The translations under genes were made by a program, and so were the position numbers. Positions 51,244 through 59,807 of a stretch of 64,000 nt of DNA are shown piece by piece. Source of the DNA: Actinokineospora globicatena (GTDB lineage Bacteria; Actinomycetota; Actinomycetes; Mycobacteriales; Pseudonocardiaceae); the NCBI RefSeq assembly GCF_024171945.1, contig NZ_JAMTCR010000002.1, positions 2,728,001-2,792,000 on the forward strand, in the 5' to 3' direction. The notes under the pieces were generated by a model, which made no database searches, was not told the origin of the DNA, and saw only the letters and a program-made list of their open reading frames with translations. The stretch's first letter is position 1. The number at the start of each line of letters is the position of its first letter.

Positions 51244-51948
51244 ATGACCACTGCGAGCCGGTGGCCCCCGGCGAGTCTGCTCGGCGGCCTCGACGACCGG
51301 GTCCGGCGCGAGCTGCTCGGCCTGGGGCAGTCCATCCGGGTGCGCGACGGCGACCGGTTGCTGCGCGCGGGCGACCCGGCGACCCACGTGTACCTGCTGC
51401 TGCTGGGCTGGTTCAAGGTCCACGCCAACCGGCCAAGCGGCGACGAGGCCTTGATCGCGGTCCGCTCCGGTGGGGACCTCGTCGGCGAGCTGGCGGCGTT
51501 CGAGGGCCATCCCCGCACCGTGTCCGTCCGCGCGTGCGGTCCCGGGGTGGTCCGGCGCATCGACCGTGAGGACTTCCTTGCCTTCCTGACCCAGCACGGT
51601 CCCGCTCTCCGTGCCGTTTTGCGTGCTATCTCGGCGAAGCACCGCTGGGTCACCCGAAGACTCACCGAGTTCGCCGGGTACGCCGTGCGCCGTCGTGTCG
51701 CGTGCGTCCTCGCCGAACTCCTCGAGAAGGATCTCCGCCAGCACTCCGGCTCCGCCATCCCGGTCCAGCTGAGCCAAGCCGAACTCGCTGCCCTCGCAGG
51801 CACCTCCGTCCCCTCGGTGCAACGCGTGCTCCGCCAATTCCGGACCGAGGGTCTTGTCGAAACCCGCTACCGGCGCGTGGTCGTCACCGATGTCCCTGGT
51901 GTCACCCGCTTGGCGGGTACCGAACCGACCACCGAATGTGTTTGGTAG
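51244..51948 (+). CDS. Crp/Fnr family transcriptional regulator
   Basis: The 234-residue protein has a cyclic-nucleotide-binding-like domain (GDRLLRAGDPATHVYLLLLG; GDLVGELAAFEGHPRTVSVR with the GELA/R-T-V-S phosphate loop) and a C-terminal Crp helix-turn-helix (LSQAELAALAGTSVPSVQRV). ATG 51244 follows GGTGGG. Effector could be cAMP or another ligand. It is divergent from the sigma operon and ends 13 bases before the convergent GTPase gene. Confidence 0.87.
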   Translation: MTTASRWPPASLLGGLDDRVRRELLGLGQSIRVRDGDRLLRAGDPATHVYLLLLGWFKVHANRPSGDEALIAVRSGGDLVGELAAFEGHPRTVSVRACGPGVVRRIDREDFLAFLTQHGPALRAVLRAISAKHRWVTRRLTEFAGYAVRRRVACVLAELLEKDLRQHSGSAIPVQLSQAELAALAGTSVPSVQRVLRQFRTEGLVETRYRRVVVTDVPGVTRLAGTEPTTECVW

Positions 51949-51961
51949 CAGGGATTCTGGG

Positions 51962-53143
51962 TCAGAACGGGGCGCGCAGTGCGGCGTTGATGGTCCCGGC
52001 GAGGGCGGTCGCGGACTTGGCGAGGGTGTGCCAGTCGGTGGTCGGCTGGTCCGGGGTGGCGGCTTGTTCGGCCTCCCAGCGGGATTGGCGTTCGGCCAGG
52101 TGGGTGAAGAGGGGTTCGTAGGCCGAGGCCAGCAGACGCCAGATCTGGTTGACGAGGATGGCTGTGGTGCCCTCCACCGCCCTCGGCAGGCCCCGGGCTG
52201 GGTCGGGGAGGGGGACCGTGATCTCCTCGGTCGGGGTGGTGACCGTGGCCAGGGTGCCGGGGGTCGGCGGCGGGTCGACCCGCAGCAGCAAGGCGTTCGA
52301 CGGGCGCCAGGGGGTGCGGTCGGCCAGCTGGCCCGCCAGCCAGTCCGCGTCGGTGGCGATGCCGGTGAGGATGTGGTGCTCGGCGCGCATCGCCTGGTCC
52401 ATCAGCTCCGCGCGCAACCGGTTCGGCAGGTGCGTGTGCCACCACGCCCGGTCCTCGCCCACCCGCGACAGGTCGGCGGTGAGGCGCTTGAGGACGGCGG
52501 CGCGGTCGGTGCGCAGGTGCTCGCCGATCCGGCCGATCAGGGCCAGTTGCCGGTCGGAAAGCTGAACCCGCAGCAGTTCCCACGCCCGCGCCCGGGTGGA
52601 CCGCTGGTCGATCGACTGTCCACTGTGCACACGACGGGCGTCGGCGATGGTCTCGCCCGCGCTGGTCGCCATCGCTGTGCACTGGTCGGCCAACCGGGCG
52701 GCGATGCGGCGGGCGCGCAACTCGGCCCGACCCGGCGGCGGCGCGGAGTCGACCAGGAAGGCGCGCACCGCGGCCGTCGCGGGGTCCTCGGGGCCCGCAC
52801 CGGGACCGGAGAGCACGGTGATGCGGCCGACCCGCGCGGAGATGTAGGTCAGCACCCGGCCGCGTTCGGCCGCGCCCAACCGGTCCAACATGGTGACCAC
52901 GACGCCGATGGACGTCACGTGCGCGGCGACCGCGTCCTCCAGCAACCGCGAGTGGCCCGCGCCCCAGACCCCGGTGGCGGGCACGGCCAGCAGCACCCCG
53001 TCGGTGTCGGTGACCGCGGCCAGCGGCGCCCCACCGGGCTGCCACGGCGCCTCCGCCAGCTCCACCCCGGACAGCGCGTTCTGCCCGAGCACCCGGCTGA
53101 CCAGCGTCGACTTGCCCACCCCCGGCTCGCCGACGACGGTCAC
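51962..53143 (-). CDS. P-loop GTPase (dynamin-like/GTPase of unknown role)
   Basis: The 393-residue protein starts with the G1 loop VGEPGVGKSTLVSRVLG. A switch region follows, with helical C-terminal segments. The G3 and G4 motifs are weak (VLLAVPATGVWGAGHS; VVVTMLDRLG). Homologous-looking coding sequence continues upstream in frame (SREIITSTPRWLREVARLAA) to at least 53281, where only an ATC stands after GGGAG, so the true start may be upstream of GTG 53143. It is divergent from the glycosyltransferase-like gene. Role unknown, possibly membrane remodelling. Confidence 0.65.
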   Translation of the reverse strand: MTVVGEPGVGKSTLVSRVLGQNALSGVELAEAPWQPGGAPLAAVTDTDGVLLAVPATGVWGAGHSRLLEDAVAAHVTSIGVVVTMLDRLGAAERGRVLTYISARVGRITVLSGPGAGPEDPATAAVRAFLVDSAPPPGRAELRARRIAARLADQCTAMATSAGETIADARRVHSGQSIDQRSTRARAWELLRVQLSDRQLALIGRIGEHLRTDRAAVLKRLTADLSRVGEDRAWWHTHLPNRLRAELMDQAMRAEHHILTGIATDADWLAGQLADRTPWRPSNALLLRVDPPPTPGTLATVTTPTEEITVPLPDPARGLPRAVEGTTAILVNQIWRLLASAYEPLFTHLAERQSRWEAEQAATPDQPTTDWHTLAKSATALAGTINAALRAPF

Positions 53144-53538
53144 CCGCCACGACGGCCGGTCCCGGCCCGCCGCGAGCCGCTCGATCGCGGCCGAGGTCCT
53201 CGCCCTGCCGTGCTCCGCGGCCAGGCGCGCGACCTCGCGCAGCCACCGCGGCGTCGACGTGATGATCTCGCGGCTCTCGATGGTGCCTGCTCCCTCGCGA
53301 TCGCGGCCACTGCGCGGTCATCATGGGCCGCGCCGCGCGCGCAGATGCCATCAGCGGAGGGGATTGCCCGAACTGCTCGACATCTGGGCGCCCACGCGGG
53401 TCCACATCGGACGTGGGCGCGGCGATCGGCGGGAATCGGTCACGGTGCGGGCCCGCGGCGGCCGTCCGGCGGCGGTGTGGCATTGTTGAAGATCGCGAAC
53501 CGGTGAACAGGGCTGCTGGTAAGGGGTTCGGCACTGCT

Positions 53539-54855
53539 ATGATCATGGGTCGACCGCACGCCCCGTCCGTCTTGGTCGCCGTCGGGGGTCTCGCCGAGTT
53601 CGGCAGGCTCCGCGATGTCGTGTTCGCCGTTGGGGCTGACGCGGATGTCACTGTCCGGTGGAGCGCTGTCGGCGGGGCGCCCGCTGTGGAGCAGGCGTTG
53701 CGCGCGGCTGGGGTCGCCACTGTGCCTTGGTCGCGGGCCGATGGGTTCGACTTGGTGCTTGCCTGCCACACCACCGGGGAGGTGCCGGGGTTGGTGGTGA
53801 CCATCACGGACGCTGATGACATCCCGGTCGCGGTGGGGGTGTCGACCGAGGACGACCGGGCGGCCGCTGAGGCGTCCATTCCGGGGGCGGCCGGTCGCAC
53901 GTTTGTGATGGGTGATCCGACGTGGGCTCGGGTGCTCGCCGTTGCTGATCGGCGCGCGGAGTTCCGGCAGGTGTTGGGGGTGCCGGACAATGTTGCGCTG
54001 GTGGCGCTGGGGTGTGCCCGCCCGGATGCCGTTGCGCTTGTGTTGTCCCGGTTGCCTTATGACGAGTACCGGGTGGCAACGTTGGTGCCTGGTGGGGACG
54101 TCGGGGTGGGCGGGTTGATCGCCGTCTCGCCGGAGTCGGACTGGATCGCGGCCCTGGTCGCGGCGGATGTGGTCATCGGGGATCCCGGGCCGGTTCTCCG
54201 GTATGCCAGGGGACTGGGGCGGGCTGTGCTTCCGTCCACTGTGGTCGATGGGGATGTTCGTGCCGCGGTGCTCGCTGCTGAGTCCACTGTAGAATCTGCG
54301 CCTGCCGTGTCGCCGGGTTCAGCACGCGATCGCATCCGAGGCCTCCTGGACTTGCCCGTTGCGACGTCGCCCGTCGCGTTGCGCCCCTTCGGTCCGCTGC
54401 TCTCGGTAGCCCGACCCGCGACCGCATTTTTGCTGTCCACTGTGGAATCTTCCGGCGTCATCTCGGTCACCCGGGTACCCCACGCCCCCGGCCGCCGCAC
54501 CCACGACGACATCCTGGTCGTCGACCAGTCCGACCCCGACCCGGCCCTGCTGGCCAACGCCGAGATCGTCACCCATCCCCGCACCGACTCCCCAGCCGCG
54601 TGGGTCGAGTCCACCATCACCCAATCCCACAGCGCCCTAGCCGCCGCCCGCTCCCCCGAAGGCCACGCCCACTACACCTGGTACACCGGCGAAACCTGGA
54701 CCACCGACCCCCACCCCTTCCCCCTGGTCCCCATCGCCGCCGCCCTCTACCACCACCTCGTAGAACACGACACAACTCCCCACCCCATCACCCTCCCCCT
54801 CCGCCTGGGCCCCCGCGTCGAGCAGTTGACCTTCACCCCTGTCGCTCCACAGTAG
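53539..54855 (+). CDS. glycosyltransferase-like protein (GT-B/epimerase fold)
   Basis: The protein of about 438 residues begins SVLVAVGGLAEFGRLRDVVF, a GT-B type N-terminal strand and helix. It continues with VALVALGCARPDAVALVLSR and VAADVVIGDPGPVLRYARGL, resembling the donor half of UDP-sugar 2-epimerase/CDP-glycerol transferases. C-terminal 100 residues are Pro/Thr/His-rich. Start is uncertain: ATG 53539 or 53545, or GTG 53503; AAGGGG lies a bit far upstream. Plus-strand bases change from G-rich to C-rich inside the gene near 54440. Confidence 0.5.
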   Translation: MIMGRPHAPSVLVAVGGLAEFGRLRDVVFAVGADADVTVRWSAVGGAPAVEQALRAAGVATVPWSRADGFDLVLACHTTGEVPGLVVTITDADDIPVAVGVSTEDDRAAAEASIPGAAGRTFVMGDPTWARVLAVADRRAEFRQVLGVPDNVALVALGCARPDAVALVLSRLPYDEYRVATLVPGGDVGVGGLIAVSPESDWIAALVAADVVIGDPGPVLRYARGLGRAVLPSTVVDGDVRAAVLAAESTVESAPAVSPGSARDRIRGLLDLPVATSPVALRPFGPLLSVARPATAFLLSTVESSGVISVTRVPHAPGRRTHDDILVVDQSDPDPALLANAEIVTHPRTDSPAAWVESTITQSHSALAAARSPEGHAHYTWYTGETWTTDPHPFPLVPIAAALYHHLVEHDTTPHPITLPLRLGPRVEQLTFTPVAPQ

Positions 54856-54965
54856 ACACTCTGCCCGGCCTTGGTGCTGAAGTGGATCTCTGCAACCCCC
54901 ACCTGCTCTCGCTCCCTTGCCTTCGCCGCCCCGCCTGTGGCCGGACCAGGCAATCCTTTGCTCGG

Positions 54966-55106
54966 ACTCCCCGAATTTTCCGTCTTCCGGGTGACAGAAG
55001 TTATTCACATGTGGATCTCCGCGGGGGCCGTTTCAAGATCCACTGTCGGTGGGTGCCGGTGGACTGGTCCAGGGACGCCCCCCGGAGAGGGTGGGGGCCG
55101 GGCCAG
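54966..55106 (+). repeat. dispersed repeat, copy B
   Basis: This is the second copy of the repeat at 13317-13456, same orientation. The palindrome is reduced to CACATGTG (55006-55013) because TTATCCACA has become TTATTCACA. The GC-rich core with CCAGGGACGCCCCCCGGAG and the following G-run is kept. Confidence 0.7.
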
Positions 55107-55608
55107 GCTTGGGGTGGGCCCCCGGGGGCGTCAAGGGGGATCGCCCGAAGGTGTGGTGGCTGGTGGCTGGCCGGGGCACGGTTGCGGGTGGGTGGTGCTG
55201 GGGGTTGGCCAGCGGGGCTGTGAGGGCTGCGCGGGGGCTTTGGGTGGACGGGGTTGGAACTCGGGGGCGCGTGGGTGGGTTGGGCGGCGTTGGTGGAGTG
55301 CAGGGGGCGCTGGCCGTGTGGGAGTGGGCGGTGGCGTCGAGGTGCGCGTGGGCAGGGCGGGGCGCGCGGGTGGGTTGGGACCGCTGGTGGATGGGAATGC
55401 GGTTGTGGGACGAGGGCGGGGCAGGCGCTTGGGTGGGGTTGGGGAAGTGCGGAGTGAAGCCTGTGGGGGGATTGGGTAGGTGCTGTGGGAGCGCGGAGGG
55501 GTGTGCTGGTCGTGTGGGAGTCCGCGGGTAGGTGCGGCGTTGGGGGAGGGCCGAGGGTGCGCTGGCTGTGCGGAGGGAGTGGGTCAAGCCTGCGGGGGGT
55601 TGGGAGGG
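55107..55608 (+). other. G-rich low-complexity non-coding stretch
   Basis: About 500 bases of G-rich sequence with loose internal repeats (GTGGGTTGGG-, GCTGTGxGGG-like) and many G-tracts. The long minus-strand frame here would code only Pro/Thr/Ala/His-rich sequence with no domain, so I do not call a gene. It separates the glycosyltransferase-like gene from the convergent arsR gene. Confidence 0.5.
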
Positions 55609-55917
55609 CTAGTGGGGGGCGTTGAGGATGCCGTCCAGGAGGCCGGGGTAGAGGGTGTTGAGGTCGGCTCTGCGGAGGGTTGTTATGCGGGAGGTGCCGC
55701 TGGGGCGGACGGTGACCACGCCTGCTTCGCGGAGGGTTCGGAGGTGGTGGGTGCGGGTGGACTTGCTGATGGGCAGGTCGATGGCGCCGCAGGCCACGCC
55801 TTCGGGGAGGGTGGCCAGTTGGCGGACCATGGTCAGGCGGACGGGGTCGGCCAGGGCGTGGAGGACTCGGTCGATGCGGATGTCGGCGAGGGCGGGGTGG
55901 GGGAGGTCTTCCGGCAC
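55609..55917 (-). CDS. ArsR family transcriptional regulator
   Basis: The 102-residue winged-helix repressor has VLHALADPVRLTMVRQLATL and the recognition helix ISKSTRTHHLRTLREAGVV. No Cys metal-binding ELCVCDL motif is present, so it is a non-metal ArsR type. GTG 55917 lies a few bases after a TACTAT that could be a -10 box, so the mRNA may be leaderless. It is divergent from the MFS gene and likely represses it through the inverted repeats between them. Confidence 0.87.
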   Translation of the reverse strand: MPEDLPHPALADIRIDRVLHALADPVRLTMVRQLATLPEGVACGAIDLPISKSTRTHHLRTLREAGVVTVRPSGTSRITTLRRADLNTLYPGLLDGILNAPH

Positions 55918-55924
55918 CGGTCCA

Positions 55925-55963
55925 TAGTACGAGAGGTTTCGTAGTTCGACATAGGTCGTACTA
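55925..55963. promoter_or_regulatory. inverted repeats between arsR and MFS gene
   Basis: TAGTACGA (55925-55932) is the exact complement of TCGTACTA (55956-55963). A nested pair CGTAGT / ACTACG (55940-55945, 55960-55965) overlaps it. The site sits in the divergent promoter and fits an ArsR-type operator. Confidence 0.6.
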
Positions 55964-56004
55964 CGATGGCTGTCGTACCTGTGGATCGAAGGGGGAACAA
56001 GCGC

Positions 56005-57180
56005 ATGTCGCCTCGTACGTACCTGCTTGCCGCGGGCGCGTTCACGGTGGGAACCAGCGGTTACGTCATCTCCGGGCTCTTACCCGAGGTGAGCCGCGAG
56101 CTGCACGTCTCGGCCTCCGCCGCGGGGCAGTTGGTCACCGCGTTCGCCATCGCCTACGCCGTCGCGTCGCCTCTGTTGGCCGCGGTGACCGGACGCTGGG
56201 AGCGTAAGAAGCTGGTCATCGCCGCTCTTATCACTAGTGCCGTGGGCAACGCCCTGTCTGCGGTAGCGCCAACGTTCGAACTGCTGCTCGTGTCCAGGGT
56301 CGTCGCGGCGCTCGGGGCGGCTGTGTTCACGCCGGTGGCCACCGGGATGGCGACGAGCATCAACCCGCCGGAGCGGCGGGGGCGGGCGGTCGCGGTCGTC
56401 TTCGGCGGCTTGACCACGGCGCTGGTCGTCGGGGTTCCGGCGGGCAGCCTGCTCGGCGGCCCGATCGGCTACCACGGTGTCTTCGCGCTCGTGGCCGCCG
56501 CCTCCGCGCTGGCCGCCGTGATCAGCGCGGTCTGGCTGCCCACCGTCGACGCGCCGCCCGCCGTCGGGGTGCGGGAGCGGTTCGCGGTGCTCGCCGACAG
56601 CCGGGTGCGGATGGTGCTCGGCATGACCGTGCTCGGCTGCCTGTCCGCGTTCGCCGTGTTCACCTTCGTCGCACCGTTGCTCGCGACCACCGCCGGGTTG
56701 CACGGCGGGGCCATCAGCGTGCTGCTGCTCTGCTACGGCGTCGGCGGTGCGATCGGCAACACCGTCGGCGGCAGGCTCGCGGACCGCTACGGCAGCAGGC
56801 GCCCACTGCTGTGGTCGTTCACGCCGTTCGTGCTCATCCTGGCCACGTTGCCGCTGACCGCCGTCACCGCGGTCTCGGCCGGGATCGTGTTCTTCCTCTG
56901 GGGCCTGTGCACCTGGTCGGTGAACCCGCCGATCCAGAACTGGTTGATCGAACTCGCGCCGCGCGCCAGCGGCCTGCTGCTGTCGATCAACGCCTCGGCG
57001 ATCTACCTCGGCGTCGGCCTGTCCGGGGTCGTCGGCGGGTTCGTGATCGACTCCTGGGGCGTGGTCGCGCTCCCACCGGTGGCCGCCGCCGTCGCCTCGC
57101 TGTCCTTTGTGCTCCTCGTGCTGGCCGGTCGCCGCGACGCCGCCGTCGCCGAGCGGGAGCCGGAGCTCGCCGCCGTGTGA
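56005..57180 (+). CDS. MFS transporter (12 TM, Cml/AraJ-type exporter)
   Basis: The 391-residue protein has 12 hydrophobic helices. It has GYVISGLLPEVSRELHVSAS at the first loop, motif A-like TGRWERKKLVIAALI, and the family pattern RGRAVAVVFGGLTTALVVGV. Such pumps export drugs or sugars. ATG 56005 is chosen for GGGGGAA nine bases upstream. It is divergent from arsR, its likely repressor. Confidence 0.87.
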   Translation: MSPRTYLLAAGAFTVGTSGYVISGLLPEVSRELHVSASAAGQLVTAFAIAYAVASPLLAAVTGRWERKKLVIAALITSAVGNALSAVAPTFELLLVSRVVAALGAAVFTPVATGMATSINPPERRGRAVAVVFGGLTTALVVGVPAGSLLGGPIGYHGVFALVAAASALAAVISAVWLPTVDAPPAVGVRERFAVLADSRVRMVLGMTVLGCLSAFAVFTFVAPLLATTAGLHGGAISVLLLCYGVGGAIGNTVGGRLADRYGSRRPLLWSFTPFVLILATLPLTAVTAVSAGIVFFLWGLCTWSVNPPIQNWLIELAPRASGLLLSINASAIYLGVGLSGVVGGFVIDSWGVVALPPVAAAVASLSFVLLVLAGRRDAAVAEREPELAAV

Positions 57181-57199
57181 CCCCGAGCGAGGACGAACA

Positions 57200-57230
57200 C
57201 AGGCCCGCGCCGGTACTCGGCGCGGGCCTG
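57200..57230. terminator. strong bidirectional terminator hairpin
   Basis: CAGGCCCGCGCC and GGCGCGGGCCTG form a perfect 12-bp stem around a seven-base loop. Outer bases extend pairing (ACGAAC / GTTCGT). It lies between the MFS gene and the convergent CBM48 gene. Confidence 0.8.
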
Positions 57231-57250
57231 TTCGTCGTAAAACGGTGGAA

Positions 57251-57532
57251 TCACACGCTGATGCGCGGGTTGCCCTGCTTGTCGCGGGTCGGCACGGCCG
57301 GGTCGTCGGACCACACGCCGCCCTCGGTGAGGTAGCGGAAGGACAGTTCCGTCCCCGCGGGCACCACCACGGAGGTGGACCGCTTGCCGTTGGAGCGGCC
57401 GCGCAGCACGTTGCGGCCCGGGGTCCAGCCGTTGAAGCAGCCGACCACGCTCGTCGGGCCGGGCGGGGTGTCGCGGTCGAGGGTGAAGGTCACCCTGACC
57501 TTGGCGAAGGGCAGCGTCTTGGTGTTGATCAT
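57251..57532 (-). CDS. standalone CBM48/isoamylase-N-like protein
   Basis: The 93-residue protein consists of one early-set carbohydrate-binding domain: VRVTFTLDRDTPPGPTSVVG, then CFNGWTPGRNVL (the W-x-P sugar-binding signature), then GTELSFRYLTEGGVWSDDP. Such domains bind glycogen-like glucans, normally as part of larger enzymes. ATG 57532 has AGGAA upstream; longer starts run into Arg-rich sequence. Possibly glycogen-associated regulation. Confidence 0.75.
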   Translation of the reverse strand: MINTKTLPFAKVRVTFTLDRDTPPGPTSVVGCFNGWTPGRNVLRGRSNGKRSTSVVVPAGTELSFRYLTEGGVWSDDPAVPTRDKQGNPRISV

Positions 57533-58390
57533 CGGAGAACGGGTTCCTCGGTGCTCGGGTGCGCTGGTCGAGCACGCAGCCTGCCCGGCCTGCCGCGCCG
57601 ATGCCAGGACCCTCACCCGGACGTGGCGCGTCCGGCGTTCGGCGGTAATTGTGCCGCCCGTTGCCGCGTTGTCCGGTTCGGCGAAACGAGGGAACTCGGC
57701 ATCGGTTGTTGAGACCTCGGCCACATTCGGCTTCCGGTCATTCCCAGATGATGGTCCGATCGGCGGGACTTGTGGCGCGAATCTCTCCGCGTGCCGAACT
57801 GGGTGTTACTCCGAGTCCGGTGTTCCCATTATTGCCTTCACAGTGTTACTCGACGATCAAACCGGCTTGATGCTATTTCAAATGCACGTGCAAGTTACTC
57901 ACGGGTATCGGCAAGAAGAAACGCGAGAGACGTTCACACTGGCGGTGTGAGGTGCGAAATCGTTCGTACCAAAGGGAATCACATCCGGCCACTGTGGACA
58001 ACGCAATCGCTCCCGAATTGCTGTGATCGGGGTCACAGAAACGGCCGTGGGATTGCGTCGTTGGGTTGCGAAACCGTTTTACGAATGCGTCGTCTGATCG
58101 TTCAAACAAGTTTGTCGGGATTTCGCCGAGCGCCTGATCGCAATGCGGTGACCTCAATGGATAGGGGTCCGATTGCTCCGTTCGGCGGTAGCTGGTCTTG
58201 GCCGCGGCTAGCCAACATTGATTGCGTTCGAGGATTGAATCCGGTGTACGCGGGGAACTCAGAACCCAGGTGTCGCCGGAGTCGGCGGACTTGTTTTCCC
58301 GGTCGCAGACACCGCACCCACCACGCCCGGTCCCACCCGATTTCCGTGCGTGGTCCCCCCGTGCCCACCGGCACCTACCAGTGAGGACCC
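57533..58390. other. long intergenic region before NRPS cluster, no gene seen
   Basis: About 860 bases. From about 57700 to 58250 GC content is visibly lower than around it. Frames through it lack ribosome sites and domain character. It contains a CRP-type palindrome (58022-58037) and must hold the promoter of the cluster starting at 58391. Confidence 0.5.
58022..58037. promoter_or_regulatory. CRP/GlxR-type site
   Basis: TGTGATCGGGGTCACA has perfect TGTGA-N6-TCACA symmetry, the consensus of CRP-family regulators including actinobacterial Crp/GlxR. It is 353 bases upstream of the beta-lactamase-fold gene and within the AT-richer intergenic region. Confidence 0.6.
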
Positions 58391-59731
58391 ATGGACGCAT
58401 CCGCAGGCACCCACGTCGCGGCCAGACTCGGCGAGTTGGCCGCGGTCCACGCCGTCCCCGGCGCTCAGTTGGCCGTGCACCACGACGACCGCACCTGGAC
58501 CTGGTGCACCGGCGAGGTCCGGCACGGCTCCGGCGAGCCGATGACCGAGGCGCACGCCGTCCCAGTTGGATCGATCACCAAGGTGGTGACCGCGGCCACC
58601 GTGCTCGCGCTCGCCGTCGACGGCGACATCGACCTCGACGAACCGCTCGCCGAGCAGGTGCCCGGTCTGGCTGTGCTGCCCGGTTTCGCCGACACCACCC
58701 CGCGCCACCTGCTCAGCCACACCTCCGGTCTCCCTTCGGACACCAGGGAAAGCGCGCTGGTCTCCGCTACCACACTGCGCAGGCTCCTGCACGACTCGGC
58801 GCCGGGGCTGACCCCGATCGCCGCGCCGGGCACCGCGTTCTCCTACTCCAATGTGGGCTACCTGCTGCTCGGCCACGCCATCGAGTCGGTGACCGGCATG
58901 GACTGGGCGGAGGCCGTCCAGGCGATCGTGCTCGGTCCGCTCGGCGTGGACACCAGGTTCGTGGTGGGCCGCCAGGCGGCGACGGACGAGTTCGTGACCG
59001 GGCACACGGTCAACCGCTCGCGCGGCGTGGTCCGCCCGGTGGCCCAGTCGCTCACCGCGCTGGAGGCCCCGGCGGGCGCGCTGGCCGCGAGCGCGGCGCA
59101 GCTGGTCCGGTTGGGACGCGCGCTGGCGGGCGCGGAGGGCAACGACCTGCTCGACCCCGGTTCGCTCAAGGAGATGCGCGGCGCGGTGCCCGCGGCCGAA
59201 CCGTTCGGCATGGCCGACGGCTGGGGGCTGGGGCTGGCGGTCTACGGCGGTGCCGAGCGCGCCGTGGTCGGCCACGACGGCACCGGCGACGGCACCTCCG
59301 CGCACCTGCGGATGCACCCCTCCAGCGGCACCGTGGTGGCGTTCACCGCCAACTCCGGCTCGGGCTTCGCGATGTGGCGCGAGCTGGCGGACGAGCTCGC
59401 CGACCTCGGCATCCCGGTCGCGGGCTTCGACCCCGTGCCGCGCGTTGTGGAGCCGGTTCCGGTGCCCGCGGGCATCGCGGGCGACTACGCCAACGGCGAC
59501 ACCGTGTACTCCGTGATCCCCGGCGTCGACCTGCCGCGGCTGACCGTCGACGGCGAGCCCTTCGCCGACCTGACCCCGCTCTCGGGCCTGCGCTTCGCGA
59601 TGCGCGACTGCGACACCGGCGAGACCGACCAGGTCGGCCGCTTCCTCGCCGACGACTCCGGCGCCCCCGCCTGGCTGCAGGTCGGCGGCAGGCTCGCCCG
59701 CAAGACCTCCGCCGCGTTCGCGGCCGCCTGA
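58391..59731 (+). CDS. serine hydrolase of the beta-lactamase/PBP family
   Basis: The 446-residue protein has the class C beta-lactamase/DD-peptidase motifs: Ser61-x-x-Lys64 (GSITKV), Tyr152-Ser-Asn154 ([11 protein letters not shown]) and a third motif HDGTGDG. No signal peptide is seen, so it is probably cytoplasmic, unlike cell-wall enzymes. A C-terminal domain (380-446) follows. It lies 76 bases before an NRPS. In some NRPS clusters such enzymes are PBP-type thioesterases that release or cyclise peptides after an epimerisation domain; that role is inferred. ATG 58391 has GAGGA. Confidence 0.8.
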   Translation: MDASAGTHVAARLGELAAVHAVPGAQLAVHHDDRTWTWCTGEVRHGSGEPMTEAHAVPVGSITKVVTAATVLALAVDGDIDLDEPLAEQVPGLAVLPGFADTTPRHLLSHTSGLPSDTRESALVSATTLRRLLHDSAPGLTPIAAPGTAFSYSNVGYLLLGHAIESVTGMDWAEAVQAIVLGPLGVDTRFVVGRQAATDEFVTGHTVNRSRGVVRPVAQSLTALEAPAGALAASAAQLVRLGRALAGAEGNDLLDPGSLKEMRGAVPAAEPFGMADGWGLGLAVYGGAERAVVGHDGTGDGTSAHLRMHPSSGTVVAFTANSGSGFAMWRELADELADLGIPVAGFDPVPRVVEPVPVPAGIAGDYANGDTVYSVIPGVDLPRLTVDGEPFADLTPLSGLRFAMRDCDTGETDQVGRFLADDSGAPAWLQVGGRLARKTSAAFAAA

Positions 59732-59807
59732 GCGCAACCCCCGTCCTCCCAGGCGCGTGGCCGTCTCCACGCGCCTACCCGTCGTGCTCATGAAAGGTCA
59801 GACCAGG

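Noticed and set aside
55033-55587. 184-codon Pro/Thr-rich minus-strand frame
   Set aside because: It comes from the G-rich plus strand, has no ribosome site or domain, and runs into the dispersed repeat, so it is treated as non-coding.
57873-58400. 175-codon minus-strand frame in the pre-NRPS intergenic region
   Set aside because: Basic, Cys-scattered composition without domain or ribosome site; the lower local GC explains its codons less well than non-coding DNA does.
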